Origin: Trichomonas vaginalis G3
Lineage: Eukaryota > Parabasalia > Trichomonadida > Trichomonadidae
Direction of reading: 5' to 3'
Length of the DNA stretch: 64,000 bases
Assembly (NCBI RefSeq): GCF_026262505.1
Contig: NC_067206.1
Coordinates: 4,616,879-4,680,878, forward strand
The position numbers were made by a program, and so were the translations under genes. The notes beneath the pieces were generated by a model that did not search any database, was not told the origin of the DNA, and was given only the letters and a program-made list of their open reading frames with translations. This document shows positions 10,259-19,641 of the stretch, piece by piece (the stretch's first letter is position 1; every line of letters begins with the position of its first letter).

Positions 10259-10417
10259 CTATATATAGCTTCTTTTATAAAAGATAAAAAAATAAATTAT
10301 TTTAAAATTAATGTTAATTTTTTAAATGATTTATAAATAAATATATTTTAATGCATCGTCTATATATAGATGTAACAAAAAAAGTCACACAACCCTTCAT
10401 ATCATACTACTTCAAGT

Positions 10418-11326
10418 TTTTTTTCTGGATAAGATATTATATGGATAATTGGATAGAAAATACAATTATATAATCTTGTACCTGGTTTAATTAAGCTAAT
10501 TGTCATCAGAAACTTGTAATTTTTATGAATTTCAGATTTTCTTTTCATTACTGCTTTTCTTAATAGGTCAAGTTCTTATTTACGTTATAAAGTATGATAT
10601 TTACAAATATCAAGTTATCATGTTTTTTGAGAAATTATGAGAAACAAACAAAAATGAAAAAGATAGGAATAGCAATGAATAGTGATGTGGGTATAGAAAA
10701 TGTAAGAGATATGAATGCAAAGCAATCAGTATTTAGGATATTGACCATAGATTTCGAAAAAAAATGCTGCATATTGAGCGAAAACTATGATTATATTATA
10801 AGGCTGTCATTTAAAGCATAATGAAACTATTCCCTTTTCATTTTAATCGAATAAGATAGTAAAGATTTTTGAATTAGCTAGAAACTGATGAGATGTTTTC
10901 ACAAATCAGATTTTTAATCTCTATAATGCATAATTCACTCAATATCTCAATTTTGATATTGCGAGATATTTTTGCTATCGGTTTCGCAATTTTGACACAA
11001 TAGCAAGAGGGTTCTATAAGCATTATTATCAACGTAGAATCTGAATATCATATCAGAAAATGTCGCAAATCTGACATTTACCCGACCAAATAGCAAAAAT
11101 AATTGAATACTTTTCGCAAAAACTTTAAAAATCGATAAAAATATGAAATATAGATATTAAAGAGACTTTTTATATAATATTCATAAAGATTTTCCAAAAA
11201 TATGATACCGCAAAATTAAAAAAGTAACGTCTTGAGTGGAGTCAAAGGTCGAAATTGCTAGCTAAATGTTTTTTAGCGAAATTGCGTATTGTACGTTTTT
11301 TTTCGCAAAACGAAACCCTTATATAA
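10418..11326. other. AT-rich host spacer, no convincing gene
   Basis: Nothing recognisable. A 75-codon ORF at 10594-10821 on the plus strand has an ATG and a stop but no family resemblance and sits in low-complexity AT-rich DNA. I leave it unnamed. Confidence 0.4.
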
Positions 11327-11540
11327 GCAAAGATTTGAATCAAAATCTTAGACCTAAGCCGCTCGATTCGCTCGCGGCTTCCGCGAATTACAGATCAGCA
11401 AAGATTTGAATCAAAATCTTAGACCTAAGCCGCTCGATTCGCTCGCGGCTTCCGCGAATTACAGATCAGCAAAGATTTGAATCAAAATCTTCGAACTAAG
11501 CCGATCGCTTCGCTCGCGGCTTTCTTTATTATTTTAAATT
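11327..11540. repeat. Tandem repeat, three copies, 71-bp period
   Basis: Units start at 11327, 11398 and 11469 with gcaaagatttgaatc and contain the GC-rich stem region gccgctcgattcgctcgcgg inside otherwise AT-rich DNA. The third copy is diverged at its end. Confidence 0.85.
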
Positions 11541-11624
11541 TGCATATTTCCATCAAAAGTTCATAAGGTAAAAAATTTCGTTTATTTTTACTAAGAAAAA
11601 AAAGGTTTTTGATAATAAATTTAT

Positions 11625-11857
11625 TTTATTTCGAAAAAGTAGCAATAATCGTAAAAGGGTATTGATAGGCTTGCTAAAGTAACTAATTTTAGCTGTCAAA
11701 TACTTTTGTATTTTGAAGTAAATTAGTATAAATTTGTTTTTACTTTTATTTCGAAAAAGTAACAATAATCGTAAAAGGGTATTGATAGGCTTGCTAAAGT
11801 AACTAATTTTAGCTGTCAAATACTTTTGTATTTTGAAGTAAATTAGTATAAATTTGA
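11625..11857. repeat. Tandem repeat, two copies, 120-bp period
   Basis: Two copies of a unit containing caataatcgtaaaagggt and ttgataggcttgctaaag. No coding signal; the 88-codon minus ORF across it only reflects the repeat. Confidence 0.8.
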
Positions 11858-12081
11858 TATTATTTTAACTCCCTTTGAAAACCTCAATTTTCCATACAGA
11901 GGGAACGGGAATAGCATCCAATATTCCCTGAGAATGGTTGCGCATTCTCAGTTCCCTCTATATTTCGAACGAAGCTCTCATCGGTCTTTTTTTTAATACT
12001 AAACGTTTTTTTCCTGTCACTTTTAGCTAAAATTTGGGTTTGCCCACAACAAAACATATTGTAACAAAAAAAAAGGTAGTG

Positions 12082-12584
12082 GGGCTTCCAGGCGCGTTGC
12101 GCCCTCTAGCCCCGAAGATGTTTAGTATAAATGAAGTTTTTATTCGGAGGGCTTCCAGGCGCGTTGCGCCCTCTAGCCCCGAAGATGTTTAGTATAAATG
12201 AAGTTTTTATTCGGAGGGCTTCCAGGCGCGTTGCGCCCTCTAGCCCCGAAGATGTTTAGTATAAATGAAGTTTTTATTCGGAGGGCTTCCAGGCGCGTTG
12301 CGCCCTCTAGCCCCGAAGATGTTTAGTATAAATGAAGTTTTTATTCGGAAGGCTTCCAGGCGCGTTGCGCCCTCTAACCCCGAAGATGTTTAGTATAAAT
12401 GAAGTTTTTATTCGGAGGGCTTCCAGGCGCGTTGCGCCCTCTAGCCCCGAAGATGTTTAGTATAAATGAAGTTTTTATTCGGAAGGCTTCCAGGCGCGTT
12501 GCGCCCTCTAGCCCCGAAGATGTTTAGTATAAATGAAGTTTTTATTCGGAAGGCTTCCAGGCGCGTTGCGCCCTCTAGCCCATA
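12082..12584. repeat. Tandem array, about 7.5 copies, 67-bp period, GC-rich hairpin in each unit
   Basis: Units begin at 12082, 12149, 12216, 12283, 12350, 12417, 12484 and 12551 (partial). Each has gcttccaggcgcgttgcgcc (stem GGCGC/GCGCC) followed by cccgaagatgtttagtat and an AT-rich tail. The copies are almost identical, so the array is young. Confidence 0.9.
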
Positions 12585-12856
12585 AAAAATTTCTGAGGAC
12601 GAGCCAGCCGTTGACTTTTTTGTAGAGCACTCAAAATAGTATAACTTTGTCCGGAAAAGTAAGGGTCTATCGTCGCTACAGGAAAAGTTACAGGCGTTCC
12701 AAGGAAGTATACTTTGAGAAGCCTTTTCTCCATTATAGAATGAGATAGGACGGTTATTTTACAAAACCGACAACACTTTGACCGAGTAGTTTTTTGTGCT
12801 GAACAAAAAGTGTCATATAAACATCTGTCAAAAACCGCTTTTTAACTTCACTTAAA
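12585..12856. other. Upstream region of element A; possible left end near 12638
   Basis: agtataactttgtccgg at 12638 starts with AGT like the ends of D, B and C, and ttttacaaaaccgacaacac (about 12757-12776) resembles the TIR interior of B and C (tttacaaaaccg). The partner end lies outside the window, so this boundary is a guess. Confidence 0.3.
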
Positions 12857-13333
12857 ATGCCACGTAAGCTACGTAAGAATATACGTAAGAGGAAGGGAGC
12901 ATTGAAACATCCAATAGTAAAACTGACACCACAACAACAGTTGCAACAACAAATGATGAATGACCCCACTATGTTGCAACAAATGTCAAGCAACCCTATG
13001 CTTTTAAACCGAGTTATTGGTGCACAGAGTGGAGGTTTAAGAGCGGCACTTTTAGCGAAAATGGCAGGCTATGGTGGAGCTGCAGACGGAACAGCTTATA
13101 ACCCTCAAAGTCAAATGAATTTGAGTTCACTCAAAAATCAAATAGCAGATGTCAAAAAGTCAAACATAGACATACAGAAACAAATAAGTGAAAACGAAAA
13201 GAAACTAGAATATGACAGACACACAAAGAAACTAAATGAGTTAAACGTAGAGAAAAAGAAGAAAGAAGAACAACTGAAAGAACTAAGTACAGAGGAATAT
13301 GCGAAAAAGTGTCAGAAAAAGCAGCAGAAGTAG
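12857..13333 (+). CDS. 158-aa basic, Gln-rich coiled-coil protein (element A)
   Basis: Starts at the ATG at 12857 with a strongly basic leader (MPRKLRKNIRKRKG), then a Gln/Met-rich stretch, a glycine-rich segment (about 55-80) and a lysine-rich coiled coil to the end. A basic N-terminus ahead of a coiled coil fits a DNA-associated core or scaffold protein. It is directly followed by the next, also coiled-coil, gene. No family recognised. Confidence 0.55.
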   Translation: MPRKLRKNIRKRKGALKHPIVKLTPQQQLQQQMMNDPTMLQQMSSNPMLLNRVIGAQSGGLRAALLAKMAGYGGAADGTAYNPQSQMNLSSLKNQIADVKKSNIDIQKQISENEKKLEYDRHTKKLNELNVEKKKKEEQLKELSTEEYAKKCQKKQQK

Positions 13334-13338
13334 CAAAA

Positions 13339-16257
13339 ATGGAACAAGATGTTATAAATTTGAAAAACCATACTACTCAATATAAAGTACTGAAAGATGA
13401 AGAGATAAAACAAAAAGCCATGAAGACATATATGGATAGCGATGAGTATAAAAAAGAAGTTGAAGCAAATGTAAAGGCCGAAAAACTTTTACAGTTGCAA
13501 AACCAAACCGTACAGTATGAAAACTTAGCACAAGAAAGTAAAAATAACGACGCAGCCATGCAAAAGGCAATGAAAAGCGCAGATATTATAAAAGCTAATA
13601 ATGACTGGTTAGATGCCCAAGCCAACGCTAAAGCAGCCCAACTTATAGGGTCAATAAGGACAAAAATACAAGCGGATGAAGACAGTTCAAATGAAGCTTT
13701 AATGAATGCTGACTTTAAGAATGCCTTCGAAGCTCTTCATAGTAAGGTGAAACTAGTGAACGACTTCTCATCTGGAAAGAAACTGAAGTCTGAAGGTTTC
13801 GACAAAGAGTTAAGAGAAGTAGCACAAAATATGACGAAAATAACAGATGCAGCAACGAGACAGGCAGTTCAAAGTGCCTATGACGCCGTTAGAGCAGCTG
13901 TTGTGGAAAGTCAAGAAAAAGAGTTACAACAGACCAAAACAGACCTAGTAAATGCTTTCTTAAAAATGAAAAGTCAGGTAGGACATTATGCTGCAGATGG
14001 AACATATGTGCCAGCTGGTGGAACTTATATACCACCAAACCCTCCAAGAGAAGCACCTGCACCAGGACTACCTAAAACATTTACATCGTCACATGGACAC
14101 AGACACAGGCATGCACCAAAACCAACACAACAACCAACAGTTCAAAATCCAGCACCACAACAACAACCAACACAACAACCAACAGTTCAAAATCCAGCAC
14201 AGCAACCAACAGTTCAAAATCCAGCACCTGCACCACAACCAAAACCAGCACAACAACCACCTCCACAACCAGCACAGCAACCAACAGTTCAAAACCCTGC
14301 ACAACAGCAACCACAAACAGAGCAAAGACACAAAAGAAGTAGAGAAAAAGGAAACCAAGAATTCTTAAAAATGCTTAAGGAAGATTATTGTTACACAGAT
14401 ACTCTTGACTTTAGTGACAGATATAAAGAAGCTATTAGAAAGTTCAAGGAAGGAAATACTGACCCGAGCCTATTTAGCTTTATGGTTCAGCATAAAATCG
14501 GATATAATCTCAAACCTGGAAAATACAAGCTCGCAAAGGGATATGATTTAATAGCATATCATCCAAATGACATGAATGAATTTACTCCGAGATATTTGAT
14601 GTCAGGGCTAAATGATAATTCAACTCTCTTCATGAAACGCGTAAAAAATAGAGACGGAACGAAAGAAGAAAGGTTTATGAGTCCGGATGACTTAGATAGG
14701 GAACTTGTTAAAAACGGTCTCGGAATATATGAAATGCCAGCAGATGAGGTACAAGAAACTCAACAGGAAGAAGTTCAGATACAACCAGACATGGAAGAAA
14801 TAGTTCAGCAACAACAGCTAGAAGAGCCTGAAGGAAACGAACAAGTCCCTCCTTTGGAAACTAACTTCACAGAACTAGATGAAGATTTGGAACAGCCGAA
14901 AAATCTTGACCCTCAACAAGAGTATGAGGTGAATATGGAATCTTTCCAAGAGTCTAAGAAAAATTCGGCTGACATAGTAGAAGAATATCGAAAAATGTTC
15001 ACCGACATACAAAAGACTCCAACATCAGATGAAAATATTCAGCATAGCATGGAAGTACTGAAAGAAAATGTACGCAAATACAATAATCCTTTTTACTTAC
15101 GACCATATAACGTTCAATCTTTGGCTGAACTCGGTGAAAATAAAAGGTTAAATTTCAACAAAACATATAGAAATGAAACATTGTTTAAAGTTCATTCAGA
15201 ACCTAACCAATATGGAAACAAACCTACTTTTGTTTCTGCAGACTATGGAACTACAATGAAATGGGGTCATAAAGCTAATCCGGATAGGTGGTTCATAAAC
15301 TTACAACCTCAATTCCAAGAAGTTGTAGACGCAATGGAAGTGAATGGTGAACCAGATATGACGGGTATTTTCAGCGCGGCTTTAATGCCATTGAAAGATA
15401 TGAAAGATGCAGATATTTTGGACCAGTATGAAATGAACATGGCTGAGGGAAATATAACACCTGACGTTCTAGAACATTTATCTCAAAGAACTACACAGAA
15501 CCATAGAGATGGTATATTTGGTGAAGAGTTTAGAAAGAAAGTTAGGGAGAGAGAAGGAAGAGAACCTATTGTACATGACCTTGCAAACGAAAGTTTGCAA
15601 AATGTCATAAAAACTTACTTTGCAGACAATGAACCGAGAAGGGATGAATATTTAAGAAAACTCAAATGGACAGTACCAAATGAAATGTTAGTATTGAAAA
15701 ACATGTTCCTTGACAAAATAAAACCAACTACAGAAATAAATGACGCAAGACTGAAACATTGGGTAAAAGCTTTCCCATTCACAAAAGATATTATTGGTAA
15801 CATGGAAAGAAAACCAGAATGGCTACAAAAACATATATTTGGAAACGAGCTTATTCCATATGGACAAGCTCTGTTTGAAGAGCTTGAACCGGAAACTCAG
15901 GAAAGAGTCATGCAAACAATACGCGAAGACTCAAATACAAACTATGACAAAATCTTTCTAGGATATAGGTTACCTGAGATGGGCGACCAGAGCCCAAAGG
16001 CAAAAAGGACATGGGAAATTTACAACATACTAGGTGAACATGAGGCAAAGATGCTACAACTTGAAGCAGAGGGCAAGTTACCAAAAGCGACACCAAAGAA
16101 GAAGAGAAGAGTAGAACAAAGTGAAAGTAGTGAAGAAGTAACTTCATCTAGTGAAAGTAGTGGCAATGAAGGAAAAAGAAGAGTTAAAGATTCAGTTAAA
16201 AACTCAGTCAGGAAGAAAGTAAAGCTTGGTCCGAGTGGGTTCTATTATGACATATAA
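13339..16257 (+). CDS. 972-aa structural protein with coiled coil, Pro/Gln linker and basic tail (element A)
   Basis: The first ATG in the frame is 13339; the frame itself is open slightly upstream. An N-terminal 220 residues are helical and coiled coil. Residues about 245-330 are a low-complexity linker with repeated QQPTVQNPA units. A long globular C-terminal half follows (PDDLDRELVKNG, LKWTVPNEMLVLKNMF). The end is basic and Ser/Glu-rich (KKKRRVEQSE...) and finishes KLGPSGFYYDI. The KKKRR stretch could be a nuclear localisation signal. It lies just upstream of the capsid gene, so a virion or scaffold role is plausible. No homologue recognised. Confidence 0.6.
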   Translation: MEQDVINLKNHTTQYKVLKDEEIKQKAMKTYMDSDEYKKEVEANVKAEKLLQLQNQTVQYENLAQESKNNDAAMQKAMKSADIIKANNDWLDAQANAKAAQLIGSIRTKIQADEDSSNEALMNADFKNAFEALHSKVKLVNDFSSGKKLKSEGFDKELREVAQNMTKITDAATRQAVQSAYDAVRAAVVESQEKELQQTKTDLVNAFLKMKSQVGHYAADGTYVPAGGTYIPPNPPREAPAPGLPKTFTSSHGHRHRHAPKPTQQPTVQNPAPQQQPTQQPTVQNPAQQPTVQNPAPAPQPKPAQQPPPQPAQQPTVQNPAQQQPQTEQRHKRSREKGNQEFLKMLKEDYCYTDTLDFSDRYKEAIRKFKEGNTDPSLFSFMVQHKIGYNLKPGKYKLAKGYDLIAYHPNDMNEFTPRYLMSGLNDNSTLFMKRVKNRDGTKEERFMSPDDLDRELVKNGLGIYEMPADEVQETQQEEVQIQPDMEEIVQQQQLEEPEGNEQVPPLETNFTELDEDLEQPKNLDPQQEYEVNMESFQESKKNSADIVEEYRKMFTDIQKTPTSDENIQHSMEVLKENVRKYNNPFYLRPYNVQSLAELGENKRLNFNKTYRNETLFKVHSEPNQYGNKPTFVSADYGTTMKWGHKANPDRWFINLQPQFQEVVDAMEVNGEPDMTGIFSAALMPLKDMKDADILDQYEMNMAEGNITPDVLEHLSQRTTQNHRDGIFGEEFRKKVREREGREPIVHDLANESLQNVIKTYFADNEPRRDEYLRKLKWTVPNEMLVLKNMFLDKIKPTTEINDARLKHWVKAFPFTKDIIGNMERKPEWLQKHIFGNELIPYGQALFEELEPETQERVMQTIREDSNTNYDKIFLGYRLPEMGDQSPKAKRTWEIYNILGEHEAKMLQLEAEGKLPKATPKKKRRVEQSESSEEVTSSSESSGNEGKRRVKDSVKNSVRKKVKLGPSGFYYDI

Positions 16258-16289
16258 ATCCAACAATTCTATATTTTTACCCATATGAA

Positions 16290-17900
16290 ATGTACGCCGC
16301 TCAGAATATAACGCCAACAGTTTTGGATGCCATGAACGGAAATGTTTCCGAATGGTATAACGAATGCGACAATGCCATTAGAAGGTCAGAAATAGTTCCT
16401 GGAACTTACGAATATACAACTGCTGTTTCTTATGGAAACGTAGGTGAGTTTGGAGAAGGTTCTTCAACAACAGTAGATATTGCTTGCGACAGGTTTCATA
16501 TTATTTCTATTGACAACTCATTCTTATACGTGGAACAAGACATTGAAATAAAACCTTCTGCCAAGTTGTCTGACAAGAAAGGTTGCAATGGAATTTTCTA
16601 TGTCGGATACCAATATGCTCCAGAAGTTTTCATGGGATATAAGATATATTCTAACTCTGACTTAGTTCAAACAGTAACATGGGCAAACTATGAATGGTTC
16701 GCTTTGAGAAACTCAGTACAACCACAAGCTAGAGAACAAACAGACTAGTATGCAACTATTGAGAAAATAAGAAGACTTGACCCTAACGTTCCAGGAGTTT
16801 ATGTTAACCTTTCTGGTTCAGATGGAACTGCTGCCACTAAAGTAAAACTGAAACTTAGAGTTCCTTTGTCATCTTTCCTCATCTTCAGGTTTTTAAGATA
16901 CTTGCCAAACTGGGCAGGAAAAATTTCTATCGAACTTACTCCAAGCAAAAATAACTTAGTCATTGCACCAACACAAGACCCATTCACTATTACAGACGTA
17001 AAGGGAACAAATCAAACGTCATTCGCCGAATTTTGCAAAGACAAAGTTGACTTAGACTTTGGTTTCTCAAACTTCAACAATGAAGTAAACTATTATTTCA
17101 ATGCTGCTGGAACTGCTTGGGACCCAGTTAAGTTCACATGCGAAAAATTTGAATGCAAGAGAATAGAAAGCAGACTTGCCGTTTATATGTTGGACCCAGA
17201 TATTTCAAATGCTTTAGCTGCCAAATATATTGCAGTTCCACTTATGTTCCCTATACACCAAATATCTGTCAAAGACTTTGCAGGTGAAATTGGAAACCAA
17301 AATCCAGGAGCCGCAGGTGCAAGAACAGATATTGCTTTAACAACTGCAATGAAACATGCAGATACTATGTTTGTACTGTTCAGACGAACTATAAATGACT
17401 ATTCTTGTTTCTACAACCCTGGTATTAAATATCATATAAACATAGATGGCAAATATTATCCAAGAGAAGAATATTCTACAGTTGAGGATATGAGGTCATA
17501 CAACTTGACATTAGATGCTATGAACTTTAACAACAACTTCACAACAACCATTAACCCTGAAATGCAAAATTCTATTATGCCATATGTGAAAGTATGGACT
17601 CATACAGGAGGTCAAAAAACTCAATATACACATGGAGACCGTTCAAACTTTTGGCTTGGCATTCCATTTGCTGACTCAGAAGACTTTATGGGTGGTATTT
17701 CAACTGTTGGTACAGTTCAAATACAATATACTGGTGACAGAGACGGTCCAGATGAATTGAAAGCAAAGAAGTTTACAAAACCAATAGCACTTTTCACGAA
17801 AGATGCTCTTTTGAAGATTCGTTCGATGAAACCTGCTGGGGCTCCTCAGATTGGCATAACGACAGCTTCCATCGAGCAGATTTTGGCAGCAGGTCAGTAA
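16290..17900 (+). pseudogene. Major capsid protein, double-jelly-roll type, broken (element A)
   Basis: Starts at an ATG preceded by tttttacccatatgaa. The segment VKLKLRVPLSSFLIFRFLRY followed by LPNWAGKISIELTP matches in layout the RIPVRKFLPLEAIRF region of the capsid protein of element C (35639-37213), and the length (about 535 codons) is also similar. Polinton capsid proteins of this type build trimeric hexons. Fossil: about one break. Confidence 0.7.
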
Positions 17901-18213
17901 GTTGTTCTTGAACTGACTTCTCTCCGTCAAATATTGACAGTACGCCAGTTTTGACATAATATTGTATTATAAACTTTCCTTTAGTAATATCTGTAAGTTT
18001 TGAAGTTATATTTTTGTCTGCTTCAAGAACTTTCACCATTTCAGTTATACCAACTTTCTTTGCTTTATGAAAATATTTAGGTTCAGCAAAGACTGCTATT
18101 CTATAACATTTTCCATTGTTTGTGTAAAGAACTATTCTGTCAATGTATTTGTATTGTTTGTGAGTATAAACTTTGTTCTGCTTCAATTCAATAAGATATC
18201 CGAATACGTCCAT
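17794..18213 (-). CDS. 139-aa hypothetical protein (element A)
   Basis: ATG at 18211-18213. Its 3' end overlaps the end of the capsid gene on the opposite strand by about 107 bp. Alternating strands and charged turns (KYIDRIVLYTNNGKCYRIAV) suggest a small beta-rich fold. It is divergent from the next gene with only 18 bp between start codons. Function unknown. Confidence 0.5.
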   Translation of the reverse strand: MDVFGYLIELKQNKVYTHKQYKYIDRIVLYTNNGKCYRIAVFAEPKYFHKAKKVGITEMVKVLEADKNITSKLTDITKGKFIIQYYVKTGVLSIFDGEKSVQEQLTDLLPKSARWKLSLCQSEEPQQVSSNESSKEHLS

Positions 18214-18231
18214 CTTTTTATTCTAAGTAAA

Positions 18232-18624
18232 ATGTCATTTCCGAAAAATAGAAGCGTAAGTGTTTCAAAAGGTTTAATGGCGGTGGCAGATGTGAGGTTG
18301 AATTCACCAACTCAAACAAACAGTCAAAGTGTTATTGTCAATGTCAAAGACAGAGATGTTGAAGTGGGGAAACCATACGAAGACGAAGATGGTATAACAA
18401 TTGTTCCTGTAAAAGAACCAACATATCCTGAAGTTAACAGAGACTTAAGTTCTGTTGCAGATATTCGAAACGACTACCAACAACTGAAAGACAAACTTCA
18501 AACTCAGGAGAAGATTTGTCAAGCTTTAAGTATAATGTTAAACTTGGTCGAACACAACCCTGTAAAAGTGAACTCATATGTCATTGCACCTCATGAAGTT
18601 TTGAAAGAACTATTGAAACTTTGA
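18232..18624 (+). CDS. 130-aa hypothetical protein, penton neighbour (element A)
   Basis: ATG at 18232, 18 bp from the divergent start of the preceding gene. Begins MSFPKNRSVSVSKGLMAV and ends in a helical segment (QQLKDKLQTQEKICQALSIM). Together with the next small frame it resembles, in order and in the CCG motif, the fossil gene at 52093-52706 beside the penton-like gene of C. Function unknown. Confidence 0.55.
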   Translation: MSFPKNRSVSVSKGLMAVADVRLNSPTQTNSQSVIVNVKDRDVEVGKPYEDEDGITIVPVKEPTYPEVNRDLSSVADIRNDYQQLKDKLQTQEKICQALSIMLNLVEHNPVKVNSYVIAPHEVLKELLKL

Positions 18625-18809
18625 CAGAGGCAGACGATATAAACATCAAAGAAATAGAACCCGACATTAGTTGCTGTGGTGTTTCATATAATGTCATTGA
18701 CAAGATATACGTTATGAAAGGAGGTGAAACGTTGAACTTAAAATATAGTTTCCCAGACGTTATAAAAATATTTGACGACCACAACATTTCATTAAAATTT
18801 ATTTGCTAA
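18621..18809 (+). CDS. Small frame of 62 codons with EPDISCCG motif (element A)
   Basis: Open from about 18621 to 18809 but without an ATG near its beginning, so its start is uncertain. It contains IEPDISCCGVSYNVIDKIYV, paralleled by LDPEIECCG in the corresponding place in C. The coding look of the strip and the lack of any other gene between 18624 and 18814 support it as remains of a real coding region. Confidence 0.4.
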   Translation: MTEADDINIKEIEPDISCCGVSYNVIDKIYVMKGGETLNLKYSFPDVIKIFDDHNISLKFIC

Positions 18810-18813
18810 GTAA

Positions 18814-19611
18814 ATGGCAGAAGACATAATGGTTTATACTATTACGACTAAAAACCCTGAGTCATATAATTCTATAACAACAAACTTACAAAGTCCTCAA
18901 GGACGATATTGTAAACTAACCTTAAACACAATGACGACTAAAGCCTGTTTTGCTCTTTTGACACCAGAAGACTTTATTGTTGTGAATGGTAAAAAATACT
19001 CCTTTGAAGATACTTACTCAGATATACCACCAACAGGTTTTGTTGACTTATTTAATACTTTAAGTACGGGTGTAACATGTGCTGCAACTAGAGCAGGTTT
19101 CATTATGTTTGGATGTCCGACTGAGTTTACTATAAACGATATGAGCTATAATACAAAACTTATTTCTGGTTTTTACTACCAACAGTTTCCTATAACAGGA
19201 AACGGTGTCATACAAGGAATGTCTATTCCATTGACATTAAGCACACCAATCTTATATATTGTTTCAAACTTAGGTTCAAAGTGTTATTCGAATGTCGACA
19301 GAAACTATTATGACCAAAAGATACTTATGCGTATAAACAATACTTTCTCTGCTGGTTTGCCTATTGTTCATTCGAATGCAGAATTTTCAACCTTAGTGAA
19401 CTCAAACACTTTGGCAAGTATAACGTTGACATTAGTTGACGCAAACTTTGTTCCTGTAAAACTTTTATGTCCTATGTATTTGTCAATGACGGCAGAAAGT
19501 TTCGAATTGGAAGATGCAACTGGTGAAAGTATTGTATTACAAGAACAACTTCAACAACAAATAGCTCAAGAACAACAAATGCAACAAATGGAACAACAAA
19601 GTCAAGAATAA
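18814..19611 (+). CDS. Penton-like minor capsid protein (element A), 265 aa
   Basis: ATG at 18814. The body is beta-rich. ITLTLVDANFVPVKLLCPMY near the end parallels MQFRLVDFQGEPVELKAPVR in the 254-aa protein of C (51132-51896), both ending in a short strand. This (R/T)LVD..G.PV.L..P pattern is what I expect of single-jelly-roll penton proteins of Polinton-like viruses. The C-terminus is a Gln-rich tail (about 235-265). Role at the capsid vertices is inferred. Confidence 0.6.
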   Translation: MAEDIMVYTITTKNPESYNSITTNLQSPQGRYCKLTLNTMTTKACFALLTPEDFIVVNGKKYSFEDTYSDIPPTGFVDLFNTLSTGVTCAATRAGFIMFGCPTEFTINDMSYNTKLISGFYYQQFPITGNGVIQGMSIPLTLSTPILYIVSNLGSKCYSNVDRNYYDQKILMRINNTFSAGLPIVHSNAEFSTLVNSNTLASITLTLVDANFVPVKLLCPMYLSMTAESFELEDATGESIVLQEQLQQQIAQEQQMQQMEQQSQE

Positions 19612-19641
19612 AAAAATAATATTTTTTTTATTTTTATAAAA

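Larger units (their letters stand above)
2304..10411. mobile_element. Element D: 8.1-kb element with giant terminal inverted repeats and Maverick-like ends
   Basis: Both ends read AGTAGTATGATATG inward and are flanked by a perfect 6-bp duplication, tcaagt (2298-2303 and 10412-10417). A 6-bp target duplication and 5'-AG ends are Polinton/Maverick hallmarks. The arms are 2304 to about 6897 and about 7025-10411, near-identical inverted copies, with a spacer of roughly 128 bp. The left arm is longer because it holds a 1.3-kb mariner. Content: two inverted copies of a 196-aa gene, a 138-aa coiled-coil gene (one copy split by the mariner) and long minisatellite arrays. No capsid, integrase or polymerase gene is present, so it is either non-autonomous, mobilised in trans, or its own kind of element. 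Near-identity of the arms suggests youth or ongoing gene conversion. Confidence 0.8.

Noticed and set aside
10594-10821. 75-codon ORF as a host gene
   Set aside because: Short, AT-rich, no recognisable domain, no neighbour that supports it.
12082-12584. CRISPR or rRNA-spacer origin of the GC-rich array
   Set aside because: Uniform 67-bp units without spacers and no rRNA sequence nearby; an ordinary tandem repeat explains it.
14081-14368. Val/Leu-rich or His/Gln-rich ORFs opposite and out of frame with the Pro/Gln linker
   Set aside because: Shadows of the low-complexity QPTVQNPA repeat region of the 13339-16257 gene.
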